NCBI GenBank assembly: GCA_946615275.1
Contig: CAMOHV010000005.1
Location: 1-17,787, forward strand
Length of the DNA: 17,787 nucleotides
Direction of reading: 5' to 3'
Origin: an uncultured Verrucomicrobiota bacterium
GTDB taxonomy: Bacteria; Verrucomicrobiota; Kiritimatiellia; RFP12; UBA1067
Shown: piece by piece, positions 1 through 7,446 of the stretch
Layout: each line of letters begins with the position of its first letter
Position numbering within the stretch: position 1 is the stretch's first letter
Position numbers and translations under genes: made by a program
Notes under the pieces: model-generated
The model's input: only the letters and a program-made list of their open reading frames with translations
The model's database searches: none
What the model was told of the DNA's origin: nothing

Positions 1-346
1 TGCAGATGCCGACGACGGGAAGCCCCAGCGCCGCCGCCTTCCGCACCATGTAGCGCTCGAAGCGGTACCGCTCCTCCGTCTCGCCCCTGATGGAGCCGAA
101 CACGACGAGCGCGTCCGCCCCCGCGACCATCTCGTCCATCTGGTTGGTGTTCGCGAGCTTAGGCAGGATTACCGGCAGGAAGCCGGCCATGCTCACGGCG
201 TCGACCATGCCGCGGCTGACGATGATCTGCCTGTTCGTCGAGCAGGAGTCGACGATCAGCGCGACCTTTGATCGTCCACCCGTCGAAGCGCATCCGCAGG
301 CAGCGGACAGTAGAATGGCGAGGGCAGGCAGGAGAATGTTCTTCAT
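1..346 (-). CDS. Exported peptidase C26-type class I glutamine amidotransferase, N-terminal part
   Basis: The first 115 residues are present; the rest lies beyond the window edge. The protein opens with a lipoprotein-like signal (MKNILLPALAILLSAACGC, candidate lipidated Cys17 or Cys19). A Rossmann-like start follows (KVALIVDSCSTN), then a segment resembling the family's 'GxxxxGGxD' region (ADALVVFGS, residues 76-84), and it ends in PVVGIC. That Cys is the expected nucleophile of the GICRG motif of class I amidotransferases. Family members hydrolyse gamma-glutamyl bonds, for example PuuD and gamma-glutamyl hydrolase. An export signal places this one outside the cytoplasm; the substrate cannot be told. 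The start is supported by AGGTG at 353-357, six bases upstream. The ATG abuts the TAA of the preceding small gene (TAAATG), so the two are probably translationally coupled. The catalytic His and Glu are outside the window. Confidence 0.72.
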   Translation of the reverse strand, partial: MKNILLPALAILLSAACGCASTGGRSKVALIVDSCSTNRQIIVSRGMVDAVSMAGFLPVILPKLANTNQMDEMVAGADALVVFGSIRGETEERYRFERYMVRKAAALGLPVVGIC

Positions 347-550
347 TTAGCGCACCTTTTCTTGCAGTGACGAGTTGGACGGCGCGTCAGTCGCGCCGCC
401 CGCATGGGCAGGATAGAACGGATATATGAGCGGCAGCAGCAGCATGCATACCGCGAAGGCCAGCGCCGGGAGGAATATGCCTGGCCGGAAGAAGTCCTTG
501 AAGCGCAGCCCCCCGGCGATCACCGCGACTCTATGCTTCTTCTTAGTCAT
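347..550 (-). CDS. Small single-pass membrane protein, unknown function
   Basis: This 67-residue protein has a basic N-terminus (MTKKKHRVAV), a short amphipathic stretch (GGLRFKDFFRPG), one hydrophobic helix (about residues 33-56, IFLPALAFAVCMLLLPLIYP) and a polar tail rich in Ser, Asn and Gln. I do not recognise a family. The basic N-terminus suggests N-in, C-out topology. I chose the ATG at 548-550 because AGAGGAA (561-567) sits ten bases upstream. An in-frame GTG at 578-580 would add ten residues but lacks a ribosome binding site and lies at the predicted transcription start. Its TAA directly touches the ATG of the C26 amidotransferase gene, so they form one transcription unit. The small protein may be a partner of that exported enzyme, but this is only positional. 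Confidence 0.62.
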   Translation of the reverse strand: MTKKKHRVAVIAGGLRFKDFFRPGIFLPALAFAVCMLLLPLIYPFYPAHAGGATDAPSNSSLQEKVR

Positions 551-585
551 TGGCTTTGTCTTCCTCTGCAATGGCAACACGATGT

Positions 586-614
586 ATTTTACACCATCTC
601 GCCGCCGATTTCAA
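586..614 (-). promoter_or_regulatory. Promoter for the small membrane protein and C26 genes
   Basis: Reading the minus strand, TTGAAA (609-614) is followed by a 17-base spacer and TAAAAT (586-591). This is a good sigma-70-type match, placing the transcription start near 579 and giving a leader of about 29 bases before the ATG at 550. Confidence 0.6.
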
Positions 615-823
615 GCAGTACGGCGGGTAGTCAAGGGAGCATCTGTTTTTTCACCCATGCGCATAGAGATTGGGGAACAGCCAGGGCAACAGGGAAAAAC
701 AACTTGAAGAGTGGCGTGGGCGGGTTGGCCCGCGCGCAACAGGCAAGTCGTTTCAAATATTTGTTCCCATCATAGGAAGGGGAGACAGTGAATCCCCCCT
801 CAGCGATGCATTACGGGATTTCG

Positions 824-853
824 CTGTCAGACGAGGCGGTTTTATGGTATAAT
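824..853 (+). promoter_or_regulatory. Extended -10 promoter of the glycine-rich gene
   Basis: A perfect TATAAT (848-853) is preceded by TGG, giving an extended -10 element. CTGTCA at 824-829 is a 4/6 match to the -35 consensus with an 18-base spacer. Only seven bases separate the -10 box from the ATG at 861, so transcription would begin at or next to the start codon. Confidence 0.62.
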
Positions 854-860
854 CAGCTTC

Positions 861-2636
861 ATGAAAATCAAGAGATATGTTGTGCGCGCGGCGCTGGCGG
901 CGTTTGGGGGATTCGCGGCGGCGTTTGCCGACGGCGCGGGCGGCGTGGTGATGAACGAGATGCCCGATGGCTCCACGCTATATACGTTCAAGGAGTCTGG
1001 GATGTTCGTTCCGCCTGTGGGCGGCTTCGCCGAGGTGCTGCTTGTCGGCGGCGGAGGGGGAGGGAGTGGGGACGTGTACTACGGTGGCGGCGCCGGCGGC
1101 GGCGCTGGCGGCGTGCTTGTCATGCATGAAGTGCCGATTGTGGCGGGTAGGGAATATGCGGTGGTTGTGGGCGCGGGTGGAGCACCGGGCGAGAACGGAG
1201 GAGATTCGTCTGCGTTCAATGGGACTGCGTGTGGTGGCGGCGCGGGAGGCAACGGTGCGCAAGCCGAGACGGCGGCTGGTTCAGTCGGAGGTTCTGGCGG
1301 TGGCGGATGCGGACGCTATCGGGATGACAATGTGTATGGCGGCGGCGCAGGTGTGTCTGGGCAGGGGAATGCCGGAGGCTCCGGCGCAAAGTATGATCCA
1401 AGCACCACGGCCATTTCCGGCGGTGGCGGCGGTGCTGGCGCGGTTGGAGGTGACGCGGATGTGGACGGCAAGAAGGCTGGTTCCGGCGGAGACGGGATCT
1501 CGTTTCTGCAATTCAACGCCTTTGGCACGAATGTATGGTATTGCGGCGGCGGCGGCGCGGGCGGATCGGTGAATAAGAGCATCCCCGTCGGCTCCGGTGG
1601 CAAGGGCGGTGGCGCGAACGGGAACAATTCAGGCGAAGGCTTTGATGGAGCGCCTAATACCGGCGGTGGCGGCGGAGGGGGGTCGTATTCCTACGATGGA
1701 TCCGCCTGGCGGACATACGGCGGCGGTTCTGGCGGATCGGGTGTTGTCGTGATAAGGGCGTACCCGCAGTGTGTCTTCACCTCCTCTCGCCTTGCCGACG
1801 GCAGCACGGTCTTCACCATTACGAAATCGGGCTCGTTTTCGATGCCGATGAAGGGGGAGGTTGAGGTGTTCCTTGTGGGCGGCGGCGGAGGAGGAGGAGG
1901 GAATCCGATAAAGGAGCTTGCCACCGGTCAGCAAACTGCCGTTGGATATGACAGCCGTGCAGGCGGCGGCGGAGGTGGAGGTGGTGTGGTCCATGAAACA
2001 GGGGTTGCGGTGTCGGCCAGGGACTATCTTGTGGTGGTTGGAGCAGGTGGCGCGCAGAACTGCATGGGGCAGAACACGATGGCGTTCGGACTGGAGGCGC
2101 TTGGCGGCGGAAGCGGCGGAACGTCTAAGGCCGATCCGATGTCGGGAGGTTCTGGCGGCGGAGCGGGGTCCAAGAGCGGAAACTGCGCGGTGTTCGTCGG
2201 CGCGGAGAGCGCCAATCCAGTGCAGGGACATGCCGGCGGCATGGCATATACCCTGGCGTACAATAACCAAGGTGGCGGAGGCGGCGGAGGCGGCGCTGGT
2301 GGCCCGGGGGGGGATGGCTGGGCGGAGACCGCAAACGGCGACGGCACGATTACGACCAACCGTGTGGCGGGATCGGCGGGTTGTGGCGTGGTTTGTCCGT
2401 TCCTTTCGAATGGTGTGATGTATGGCGCTGGCGGCAAGGGCGGCATCAGTGACTATTCGCACAATAACGCTCCTGACAACTGTGGCGCCGACGGTGCACC
2501 CAACACGGGCATGGGCGGCGATGGAGGGCGTTCATATGTGCACGTGAGCGCCGGGCATGGCGGCGCCGGCGGCAGCGGCATAGTGATCATCCGTTGTTTT
2601 CTGCCGCCGAAAGGCTTGAACATTACCATACGATGA
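861..2636 (+). CDS. Secreted glycine-rich protein with two tandem domains
   Basis: This is a 591-residue protein with a Sec signal peptide (MKIKRYVVRAALAAFGGFAAAFA, likely cut after Ala23). Two copies of one glycine-rich domain follow, at about residues 36-300 and 313-579. Each copy opens with DGST-aromatic-T and a short SG-F segment, then EV[L/F]LVGGGGGG, then R-[E/D]-Y-x-VVVGAGGA. Each ends with GAPNTG and GG-GGSG-[V/I]V[V/I]IR. The pattern matches glycine-rich surface or adhesin-like domains; no catalytic motif is visible. The second domain is followed only by a short tail, LPPKGLNITIR. No ribosome binding site lies upstream of the ATG, and upstream in-frame codons reach a stop (789-791) without another ATG, GTG or TTG. 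The stop overlaps the next gene's ATG (ATGA). The gene contains G6 (1677-1682) and G8 (2306-2313) runs. Function beyond cell-surface or matrix protein is unknown. Confidence 0.82.
   Translation: MKIKRYVVRAALAAFGGFAAAFADGAGGVVMNEMPDGSTLYTFKESGMFVPPVGGFAEVLLVGGGGGGSGDVYYGGGAGGGAGGVLVMHEVPIVAGREYAVVVGAGGAPGENGGDSSAFNGTACGGGAGGNGAQAETAAGSVGGSGGGGCGRYRDDNVYGGGAGVSGQGNAGGSGAKYDPSTTAISGGGGGAGAVGGDADVDGKKAGSGGDGISFLQFNAFGTNVWYCGGGGAGGSVNKSIPVGSGGKGGGANGNNSGEGFDGAPNTGGGGGGGSYSYDGSAWRTYGGGSGGSGVVVIRAYPQCVFTSSRLADGSTVFTITKSGSFSMPMKGEVEVFLVGGGGGGGGNPIKELATGQQTAVGYDSRAGGGGGGGGVVHETGVAVSARDYLVVVGAGGAQNCMGQNTMAFGLEALGGGSGGTSKADPMSGGSGGGAGSKSGNCAVFVGAESANPVQGHAGGMAYTLAYNNQGGGGGGGGAGGPGGDGWAETANGDGTITTNRVAGSAGCGVVCPFLSNGVMYGAGGKGGISDYSHNNAPDNCGADGAPNTGMGGDGGRSYVHVSAGHGGAGGSGIVIIRCFLPPKGLNITIR
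966..2597 (+). repeat. Internal duplication of the glycine-rich domain
   Basis: Two diverged copies of about 265 residues correspond to 966-1760 and 1797-2597. Shared landmarks come in the same order: DGST[L/V], EV[L/F]LVGGGGGG, VVVGAGGA, GAPNTG and SG[V/I]V[V/I]IR. This indicates tandem duplication of a whole domain, not mere low complexity. Confidence 0.75.
2607..2633 (+). other. C-terminal PKG-x4-IR tail of the glycine-rich protein
   Basis: The last nine codons encode PKGLNITIR. The unrelated LamG protein (9193-12750, minus) ends PRGTVVIIR. The tail lies just after the second glycine-rich domain and is a candidate sorting or anchoring signal. The domains themselves end in VVVIR and IVIIR, so shared beta-strand composition is an alternative. 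Confidence 0.4.
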
Positions 2637-5608
2637 CCATGATGAAACAAGCAATGGCGGCGTTTGCCGCCGCGCTCTGCGCCGCCATGCCGGCCGCGCA
2701 ATCGGCGGCCGCGCCGGAGGCGCGGTATTCCCTCGCCGCGCCGGGGCGCGTGACGATCGTGATCGAGGACGCCGCAGGCAGGCGCGTGCGCAATCTTCTC
2801 TCGGACGAGCCGCGCGCCGCCGGCGCGCAGTCCGAGCCTTGGGACGGGCGCGACGATCTCGGCAACCCCATGCCCGCCGGAGAATACCGCTGGCGCGGCC
2901 TCGTGCACGGCGGGATCACCGCCAACTGGCTCGGCGCGTTCTACTCGCCCGGCTCCACGCCGTGGCGTCAGCACACTCGCCCCGGCGGATGGAACCTGCG
3001 CGCGAGCGGCGCGGGCGGATGGCTCTCCGACCACACCGCGCCCTGGTGCCTCTTCGCCGATTCGCGCCACGTCTATGTGGGGGCCAAGACGGCCGAGGCA
3101 GGCGACGCGATAGTCCAGTGCGACCTCGACGGGCGCAAGCTCTGGGGCACGCTCTGGCTCGGGCTCTCCGGCGCGCACGCCATCTGCACCGAGGGCGACA
3201 CTCTCTACGTGGCCGGCGAGGGGTTCTGGATGGGCAAGCGCCTGGGCGTGAACATCTTCGACGTCAAGGACTACAAGTGGATACGCCTCCCGAAGGAGGT
3301 GTACGCCCGCCACATAATGCACGACTCCGCGCTCGTGCGCGAGAAGAGCGAGGACTTCAGCGGCATCGTGGGGATGTACCTCACCGCCGAGCACATCGCC
3401 GTGGCGCTCTCGGACAGGAACCGCGTCTCGTTCTTCGACCGCCGCACGGGCCTCTGGCACCACGATGAGCCGATGTCGAACGCCGAGGCGCTCGCCAGGC
3501 GTCCGTCCACCAAGATGTTCCACGGCCGCGCCACCGATGCGGACGGCAATCTCTACGTGTGCGACACAAACCGCGAGGAGCAGTGCGTGAAGGTGTTCTC
3601 GCCCTCTGGCAGGCTCCTGCGGCGCATCGGCAGGCGCGGCGGACGCCGCGAAGGGCGCTACGATCCGCTCGCGATGGCGAATCCCGTGGACGTGGCCGTG
3701 GACGCGCGCGGCAACGTGTGGGTGTGCGAGAACAGCTTCCTTCCAAAGCGCGTGAGCGTATGGACGCGCGAGGGCGCGCTTGTGCGCGAATACGTCGGCA
3801 CGCCGTTCTACGGCGGCGGCGGCTCCATAGACTCCGCCGGGCGCTTCGCGTACTACGGAGGCATGCGCTTCCGCCTTAAGGAAGGTTTCGCGGGCGCGGA
3901 GCTGGACGCCGTCCTCTACGATCCTTCCGTTCATCCCGAAGTGCCCGGCGTGCCGCCGCGCGATCCCGAGATGGGCCACGCCGGGCCTTCCACCGTGCGC
4001 GAATGGCGTGGACGCACCTATCTAGTCTCGGACGACGGCCCGGGTCGCCGCCAGTCGTTCATCGGCGAGGTCGTGGGCGACCGCCTTGCGCCGCGCGTCG
4101 TGTTCGGCTCGGAATGGGCGGCTGACTCCAACGGGCGCAAACGCCAGACGGGCGTGTTCCTGTGGCAGGACGGCGTCAAGACCGTCTCGCCCGATTTCTC
4201 ATACGGCGCGGAATGGGCGATGCGCCTGGGGCCGGAGATGGAGATCGTGATGCGGACGAAGGACGGGAAGAGCCTCGCCGTGTTCGCGCCGGTCCCCGGC
4301 GGGGCGCTGCGCTACGATCTCGCGAATGTGCAGCTTGTGCCTCTGCCGCCGGAGCTCGCGAAGGTGTGCTCGCTTTCGATGGCGCCGGACGGGCGCTCCT
4401 TCATCGTCAATCGCGGCGGCTGCGGCGAGCAGGGCGCGACGAACAACCTCTTCGGCGCTGTCTCGCTTTCGGGGCGCACGCTGTGGACGTATCCCAACCC
4501 ATACCCCAGCAACACGCACAACTCGCCCCTGCCGCGTAGGGGCGAACTCAGGCACACGCTCGGCATCGAGGGCTTCTCGTCCGCCGCCCCCGGCGGGCTG
4601 ATGCTCCTGAACGGCAACAAGGGGACGCGCTACCTCTTCACCGTGGACGGGCTCTTCGTGGCGGAGCTTTTCGGCGACATGCGCACGCACCCCGCCACGC
4701 AGAACCTCCCCGCCGCCGAGCGGGGGATGGTCTTCTCTGAGAACTCGCTCTGCGACGAGTGCTTCTACGGGTGGTTCGGGGACGTCGCGGGAAGGCCGCA
4801 TCTCATCGAGGGCAAGGACTCGCTCAACATCTGCGAGCTTCGCGGTGCGGATACGATCGCGCGCCTTGGCGGCGGCTCGCTGTGCCTCGCCGCCGCACCG
4901 CCGCCGCTTTCGAGCGTGTCGCGCGCGGAGCGCGGACCGGCCCGGACCGTCAAGGCGGGCGGCTTCGGGCTCACGCACGACTGGTGGGAGATGGCGTCAT
5001 GTCCGTTCCCGGAGGCGGCCCCCGTCGCGCGTTTCTCGATGGGCTGGAACACGAACAGGCTTACGCTCCATTACGGCGTAGACGACCCCACGCCGTTCGA
5101 GAACGCCGGGGAGGCGCAGCATACGCTTTTCCACTCCGGCGACGCGCTGGACTTCCGCTGGGAGGGCGACCCTGGGGCCGACCCGAAGCGGCGCGCCCCC
5201 GCGCCAGGCGACCAGCGTCTGGTGATCGCGCCGATGGGCGGGAAGCCAGTGGTCGTGCGCTATGTGTTCGTCGATCCGGCAGCGAAGACGCCGCCGGTGG
5301 AGTTCGCCTCGCCTGTCGGGCGCGTTGCGGTGGCGCGAGTGGAGACGGTGGTGGACGCTAAGGTGGAGGTCAAGCGTAGGAAGGGCGGATACACGGCGAG
5401 GATCGACATCCCCTGGAAGTCGCTTGGCGAGAAGGTCCCGTTCGCGGGCGGAATCCGCCGCGCCGACGCGGGGGTGGTCTTCGGCGACCCCGCCGGTGCG
5501 CGCGCGATGCGGCGGCAGTATCTCTTCGACCCCGGTTCGCAGGAGGTCTCCGACATCCCGTCCGAGGTTAAGGTGGACCCATCGGCCTGGGGTTCGTTCG
5601 AGTTCTGA
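2633..5608 (+). CDS. Secreted FlgD-like / beta-propeller / CBM9-like protein
   Basis: This 991-residue protein starts with a signal peptide (MMKQAMAAFAAALCAAMPAAQSA). Residues about 31-90 resemble a FlgD-type Ig-like domain (GRVTIVIEDAAGRRVRNLL, then WDGRDDLGNPMPAGEY). The middle (about 110-760) has repeated NHL/propeller-like strands such as DADGNLYVCDTNRE and VAVDARGNVWVCEN. From about residue 770 to the end it resembles the CBM9-like/DOMON fold (ALDFRWEGDPG, GYTARIDIPWKSLGE). This architecture is known in large exported carbohydrate-associated proteins of PVC bacteria and Bacteroidota; ligand binding is more likely than catalysis. The ATG overlaps the glycine-rich gene's TGA (ATGA). The nearest purine-rich site, GAAAGG (2609-2614), is too far for a normal ribosome binding site, so translation probably depends on coupling. 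In-frame ATGs at 2639 and 2642 are alternatives. The likely partner is the upstream glycine-rich protein. Confidence 0.78.
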   Translation: MTMMKQAMAAFAAALCAAMPAAQSAAAPEARYSLAAPGRVTIVIEDAAGRRVRNLLSDEPRAAGAQSEPWDGRDDLGNPMPAGEYRWRGLVHGGITANWLGAFYSPGSTPWRQHTRPGGWNLRASGAGGWLSDHTAPWCLFADSRHVYVGAKTAEAGDAIVQCDLDGRKLWGTLWLGLSGAHAICTEGDTLYVAGEGFWMGKRLGVNIFDVKDYKWIRLPKEVYARHIMHDSALVREKSEDFSGIVGMYLTAEHIAVALSDRNRVSFFDRRTGLWHHDEPMSNAEALARRPSTKMFHGRATDADGNLYVCDTNREEQCVKVFSPSGRLLRRIGRRGGRREGRYDPLAMANPVDVAVDARGNVWVCENSFLPKRVSVWTREGALVREYVGTPFYGGGGSIDSAGRFAYYGGMRFRLKEGFAGAELDAVLYDPSVHPEVPGVPPRDPEMGHAGPSTVREWRGRTYLVSDDGPGRRQSFIGEVVGDRLAPRVVFGSEWAADSNGRKRQTGVFLWQDGVKTVSPDFSYGAEWAMRLGPEMEIVMRTKDGKSLAVFAPVPGGALRYDLANVQLVPLPPELAKVCSLSMAPDGRSFIVNRGGCGEQGATNNLFGAVSLSGRTLWTYPNPYPSNTHNSPLPRRGELRHTLGIEGFSSAAPGGLMLLNGNKGTRYLFTVDGLFVAELFGDMRTHPATQNLPAAERGMVFSENSLCDECFYGWFGDVAGRPHLIEGKDSLNICELRGADTIARLGGGSLCLAAAPPPLSSVSRAERGPARTVKAGGFGLTHDWWEMASCPFPEAAPVARFSMGWNTNRLTLHYGVDDPTPFENAGEAQHTLFHSGDALDFRWEGDPGADPKRRAPAPGDQRLVIAPMGGKPVVVRYVFVDPAAKTPPVEFASPVGRVAVARVETVVDAKVEVKRRKGGYTARIDIPWKSLGEKVPFAGGIRRADAGVVFGDPAGARAMRRQYLFDPGSQEVSDIPSEVKVDPSAWGSFEF

Positions 5609-5638
5609 GGTTCCATTCCAAATGAGCAGTACAATTAT

Positions 5639-5660
5639 CTCCGTCGGTGGATTGACGGAG
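5639..5660. repeat. Inverted repeat overlapping the prs -35 box
   Basis: CTCCGTC (5639-5645) and GACGGAG (5654-5660) form a perfect seven-base dyad with an eight-base centre. The right arm begins inside the TTGACG -35 box (5652-5657). It lacks a T-tract, so an operator is somewhat more likely than a terminator for the preceding gene, but neither is shown. Confidence 0.4.
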
Positions 5661-5680
5661 CGGCTGCACTGTGGTATAAT
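5652..5680 (+). promoter_or_regulatory. Promoter of the prs-ribosomal protein block
   Basis: TTGACG (5652-5657), a 17-base spacer and TATAAT (5675-5680) form a near-consensus sigma-70 promoter, with TGG directly before the -10 box. The predicted start near 5687 leaves a leader of about 44 bases before the prs ATG. Confidence 0.78.
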
Positions 5681-5730
5681 ATTCACTTTCCGCCGAAAGA
5701 AGGCGGGTCAAGCGATTTTGGAGATTTCAA

Positions 5731-6702
5731 ATGGCGACGAAGAAACAAGACGACTTCATGGTCTTCTCGGGGACGGCGAACCTGCCGCTCGCCGAGAAGG
5801 TGGCGAAGTATCTGAAGCGTCCGCTCAACAAGATTGACATAAAGCACTTCCCCGACGGCGAGACGTTCTGCCAGGTGAAGGAGGGCGTGCGCGGCAAGGA
5901 CGTGTTCGTTATCCAGAGCGGCTCCCCCGCCCCGAACGAGGCGTACATGGAGCTCTTCGTGATCATCGACGCCCTGAAGCGCGGAAGCGCCGCGCGCATC
6001 ACGGCCGTGATCCCCTACTACGGCTACGCCCGCCAGGACCGCAAGGACCAGCCGCGCGTGCCAATCACGGCGCGCCTCGTGGCGAACCTCATCACCGCGG
6101 CGGGGGCGGACCGCGTCCTGACCCTCGACCTCCACGCGAACCAGATCCAGGGGTTCTTCGACATACCCCTCGACCAGCTGCACGCCGAGCCCGTGATCCT
6201 CGACTACATCCGCAAGAGCCGCTACAAGAAGCCCATCGTGGTCTCGCCCGACACGGGCGGCGCCAAGACCGCCTACGGCTACAGCCGCAAGCTCAAGACC
6301 GGCCTCGCGATCGTCGCGAAGCAGCGCACGGGGGATTCCACGGTGGACGCCTTCAGCGTGGTGGGCGACGTCGACGGCTGCGACGTGATAATGATAGACG
6401 ACATGACCGCGACCGGCGGCACGCTCTCGGCGGCGGCGAAGATGTGCCGCGAGCAGGGCGCGAAGAGCGTCCACGCCTTCGTGAGCCACTTCCCGCTGAC
6501 GCCCAAGGGCATGGAGAGGCTCATGACGGAGACGCAGCTCGACGAGCTGGTGGTCACGGACACGATCCAGCTAAGGCCCGACTTCGACGTCTCGAAGCTG
6601 CCGTTCAAGCTCAAGGTGCTGTCCGTCTCGAAGCTGATAGGCGAGGCGATACGGCGCATCCACGAGAACAGGAGCGTGAACGACCTGTTCAACCACGAAT
6701 GA
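5731..6702 (+). CDS. prs: Ribose-phosphate pyrophosphokinase (PRPP synthetase)
   Basis: It makes 5-phosphoribosyl 1-diphosphate from ribose 5-phosphate and ATP in the cytoplasm, for purine, pyrimidine, His, Trp and NAD synthesis. The 323-residue length is typical of class I enzymes. Motifs in order are FPDGE (40-44), PYYGYARQDRK (95-105), DLHANQIQGFFDIP (133-146, with the catalytic His135), SPDTGG (172-177), the flexible-loop Lys197/Arg199 (AKQR), and the PRPP loop VIMIDDMTATGGT (219-231). The family usually has SPDVGG and VDDM-DTGGT, so this copy shows modest substitutions but keeps the key residues. GGAG lies about nine bases upstream of the ATG. It leads the rplY-rpsF-ssb-rpsR-rplI group, with its own promoter upstream. 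Confidence 0.96.
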   Translation: MATKKQDDFMVFSGTANLPLAEKVAKYLKRPLNKIDIKHFPDGETFCQVKEGVRGKDVFVIQSGSPAPNEAYMELFVIIDALKRGSAARITAVIPYYGYARQDRKDQPRVPITARLVANLITAAGADRVLTLDLHANQIQGFFDIPLDQLHAEPVILDYIRKSRYKKPIVVSPDTGGAKTAYGYSRKLKTGLAIVAKQRTGDSTVDAFSVVGDVDGCDVIMIDDMTATGGTLSAAAKMCREQGAKSVHAFVSHFPLTPKGMERLMTETQLDELVVTDTIQLRPDFDVSKLPFKLKVLSVSKLIGEAIRRIHENRSVNDLFNHE

Positions 6703-6767
6703 CGATTTGCCGCCGAGGGTAGCGCGCGTGCGCGAGAGCAGGCGGAGAAACAGAAGAAAGAAGAAAG

Positions 6768-7436
6768 ATGGAACCAATCAAGATCAAAGCGGAGGACCGC
6801 GCCGAAAAGGGAACCGGCGCCGTCCGCCGCCTGCGCCGGGCGGGGAAGGTCCCCGGGTCGGTGATGTTGATGAACAAGGGCGGCGTCAGGCTCGTTAAGT
6901 TCGACGCGCACGAGTTCATGCTTGGTCTGCGCGGCCACTCCAGCAAGCAGCTGCTGGTCACGCTTGACATCAACGGCGGCGAGATGTCTGCGCTCATGCG
7001 CGAGATGCAGAACGACGTCGTGGCCGGAACGCCGATACACGTGGACTTCAGCGAGGTGTCGCTGACAGAGAAGGTGCGCGTGACGGTGCCGATGTACCTC
7101 GTGGGCGAGGCCGTCGGCGTGAAGCTCGGCGGCGGCGTGCTGGAGCAGGTGCTCCGCACGGTGGAGGTGGAGTGCCTCCCCACCGAGATCGTGGAGAAGG
7201 TCGACGTCGACGTCTCCGGGCTTGGTCTCGACCAGACGCTTTTCGTTCGCGACCTCAAGCTTGGCGACAAGCTCACGGTCGTGACGCGCGGCGAGCTCGC
7301 CGTGGCCGTCGTGAAGGCCCCTGAGGGCGCCGACGCGGCAGCCCCCGGAGCGGCCGCGGCCTCCGACGCCCAGCCGGAAGTGGTCAAGAAGGGCAAGGAC
7401 GAGGACGCCAAGAAGGCCGAGGCGGCGAAGAAGTAA
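6768..7436 (+). CDS. rplY: 50S ribosomal protein L25 (TL5/CTC long form)
   Basis: This 5S rRNA-binding ribosomal protein has 222 residues. The N-terminal L25 domain (about 1-95) carries the R-x-x-KG-x-GAVRRLRRAGKVPG signature at its start and NDVVAGTPIHVDF. The CTC/TL5-type C-terminal domain covers about 96-185 (KVRVTVPMYLVGEAVG, LEQVLRTVEVECLPTEI). The last 35 residues are an Ala/Lys-rich tail, common in long-form L25 proteins. It lies 65 bases after prs with no evident promoter between. The start codon follows a purine-rich run (AGAAAGAAGAAAG) in place of a clear Shine-Dalgarno site. Prs followed by the CTC form of L25 is a widespread bacterial gene order, supporting the assignment. Confidence 0.94.
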   Translation: MEPIKIKAEDRAEKGTGAVRRLRRAGKVPGSVMLMNKGGVRLVKFDAHEFMLGLRGHSSKQLLVTLDINGGEMSALMREMQNDVVAGTPIHVDFSEVSLTEKVRVTVPMYLVGEAVGVKLGGGVLEQVLRTVEVECLPTEIVEKVDVDVSGLGLDQTLFVRDLKLGDKLTVVTRGELAVAVVKAPEGADAAAPGAAAASDAQPEVVKKGKDEDAKKAEAAKK

Positions 7437-7446
7437 ACGACTCAAT

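Larger units (their letters stand above)
551..860. other. Divergent intergenic region
   Basis: These 310 bases separate the minus-strand C26 unit from the plus-strand glycine-rich gene. They hold one promoter for each direction (586-614 minus, 824-853 plus). A small GC hairpin also lies here (GCGGG 720-724, loop TTGG, CCCGC 729-733), without a T-tract. Short open frames in this stretch lack start signals and family likeness. I see no RNA gene here. Confidence 0.5.

Noticed and set aside
966..2597. Glycine-codon repeats considered as a CRISPR or minisatellite array
   Set aside because: Spacing is irregular, the repeats follow codon phase, and they encode a coherent duplicated protein domain.
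2453..3979. A 508-codon open frame on the minus strand opposite the propeller gene
   Set aside because: It is antisense to a well-supported secreted protein, has Arg/His/Ala-rich low-complexity composition, no signal or family motif, and arises from high GC.
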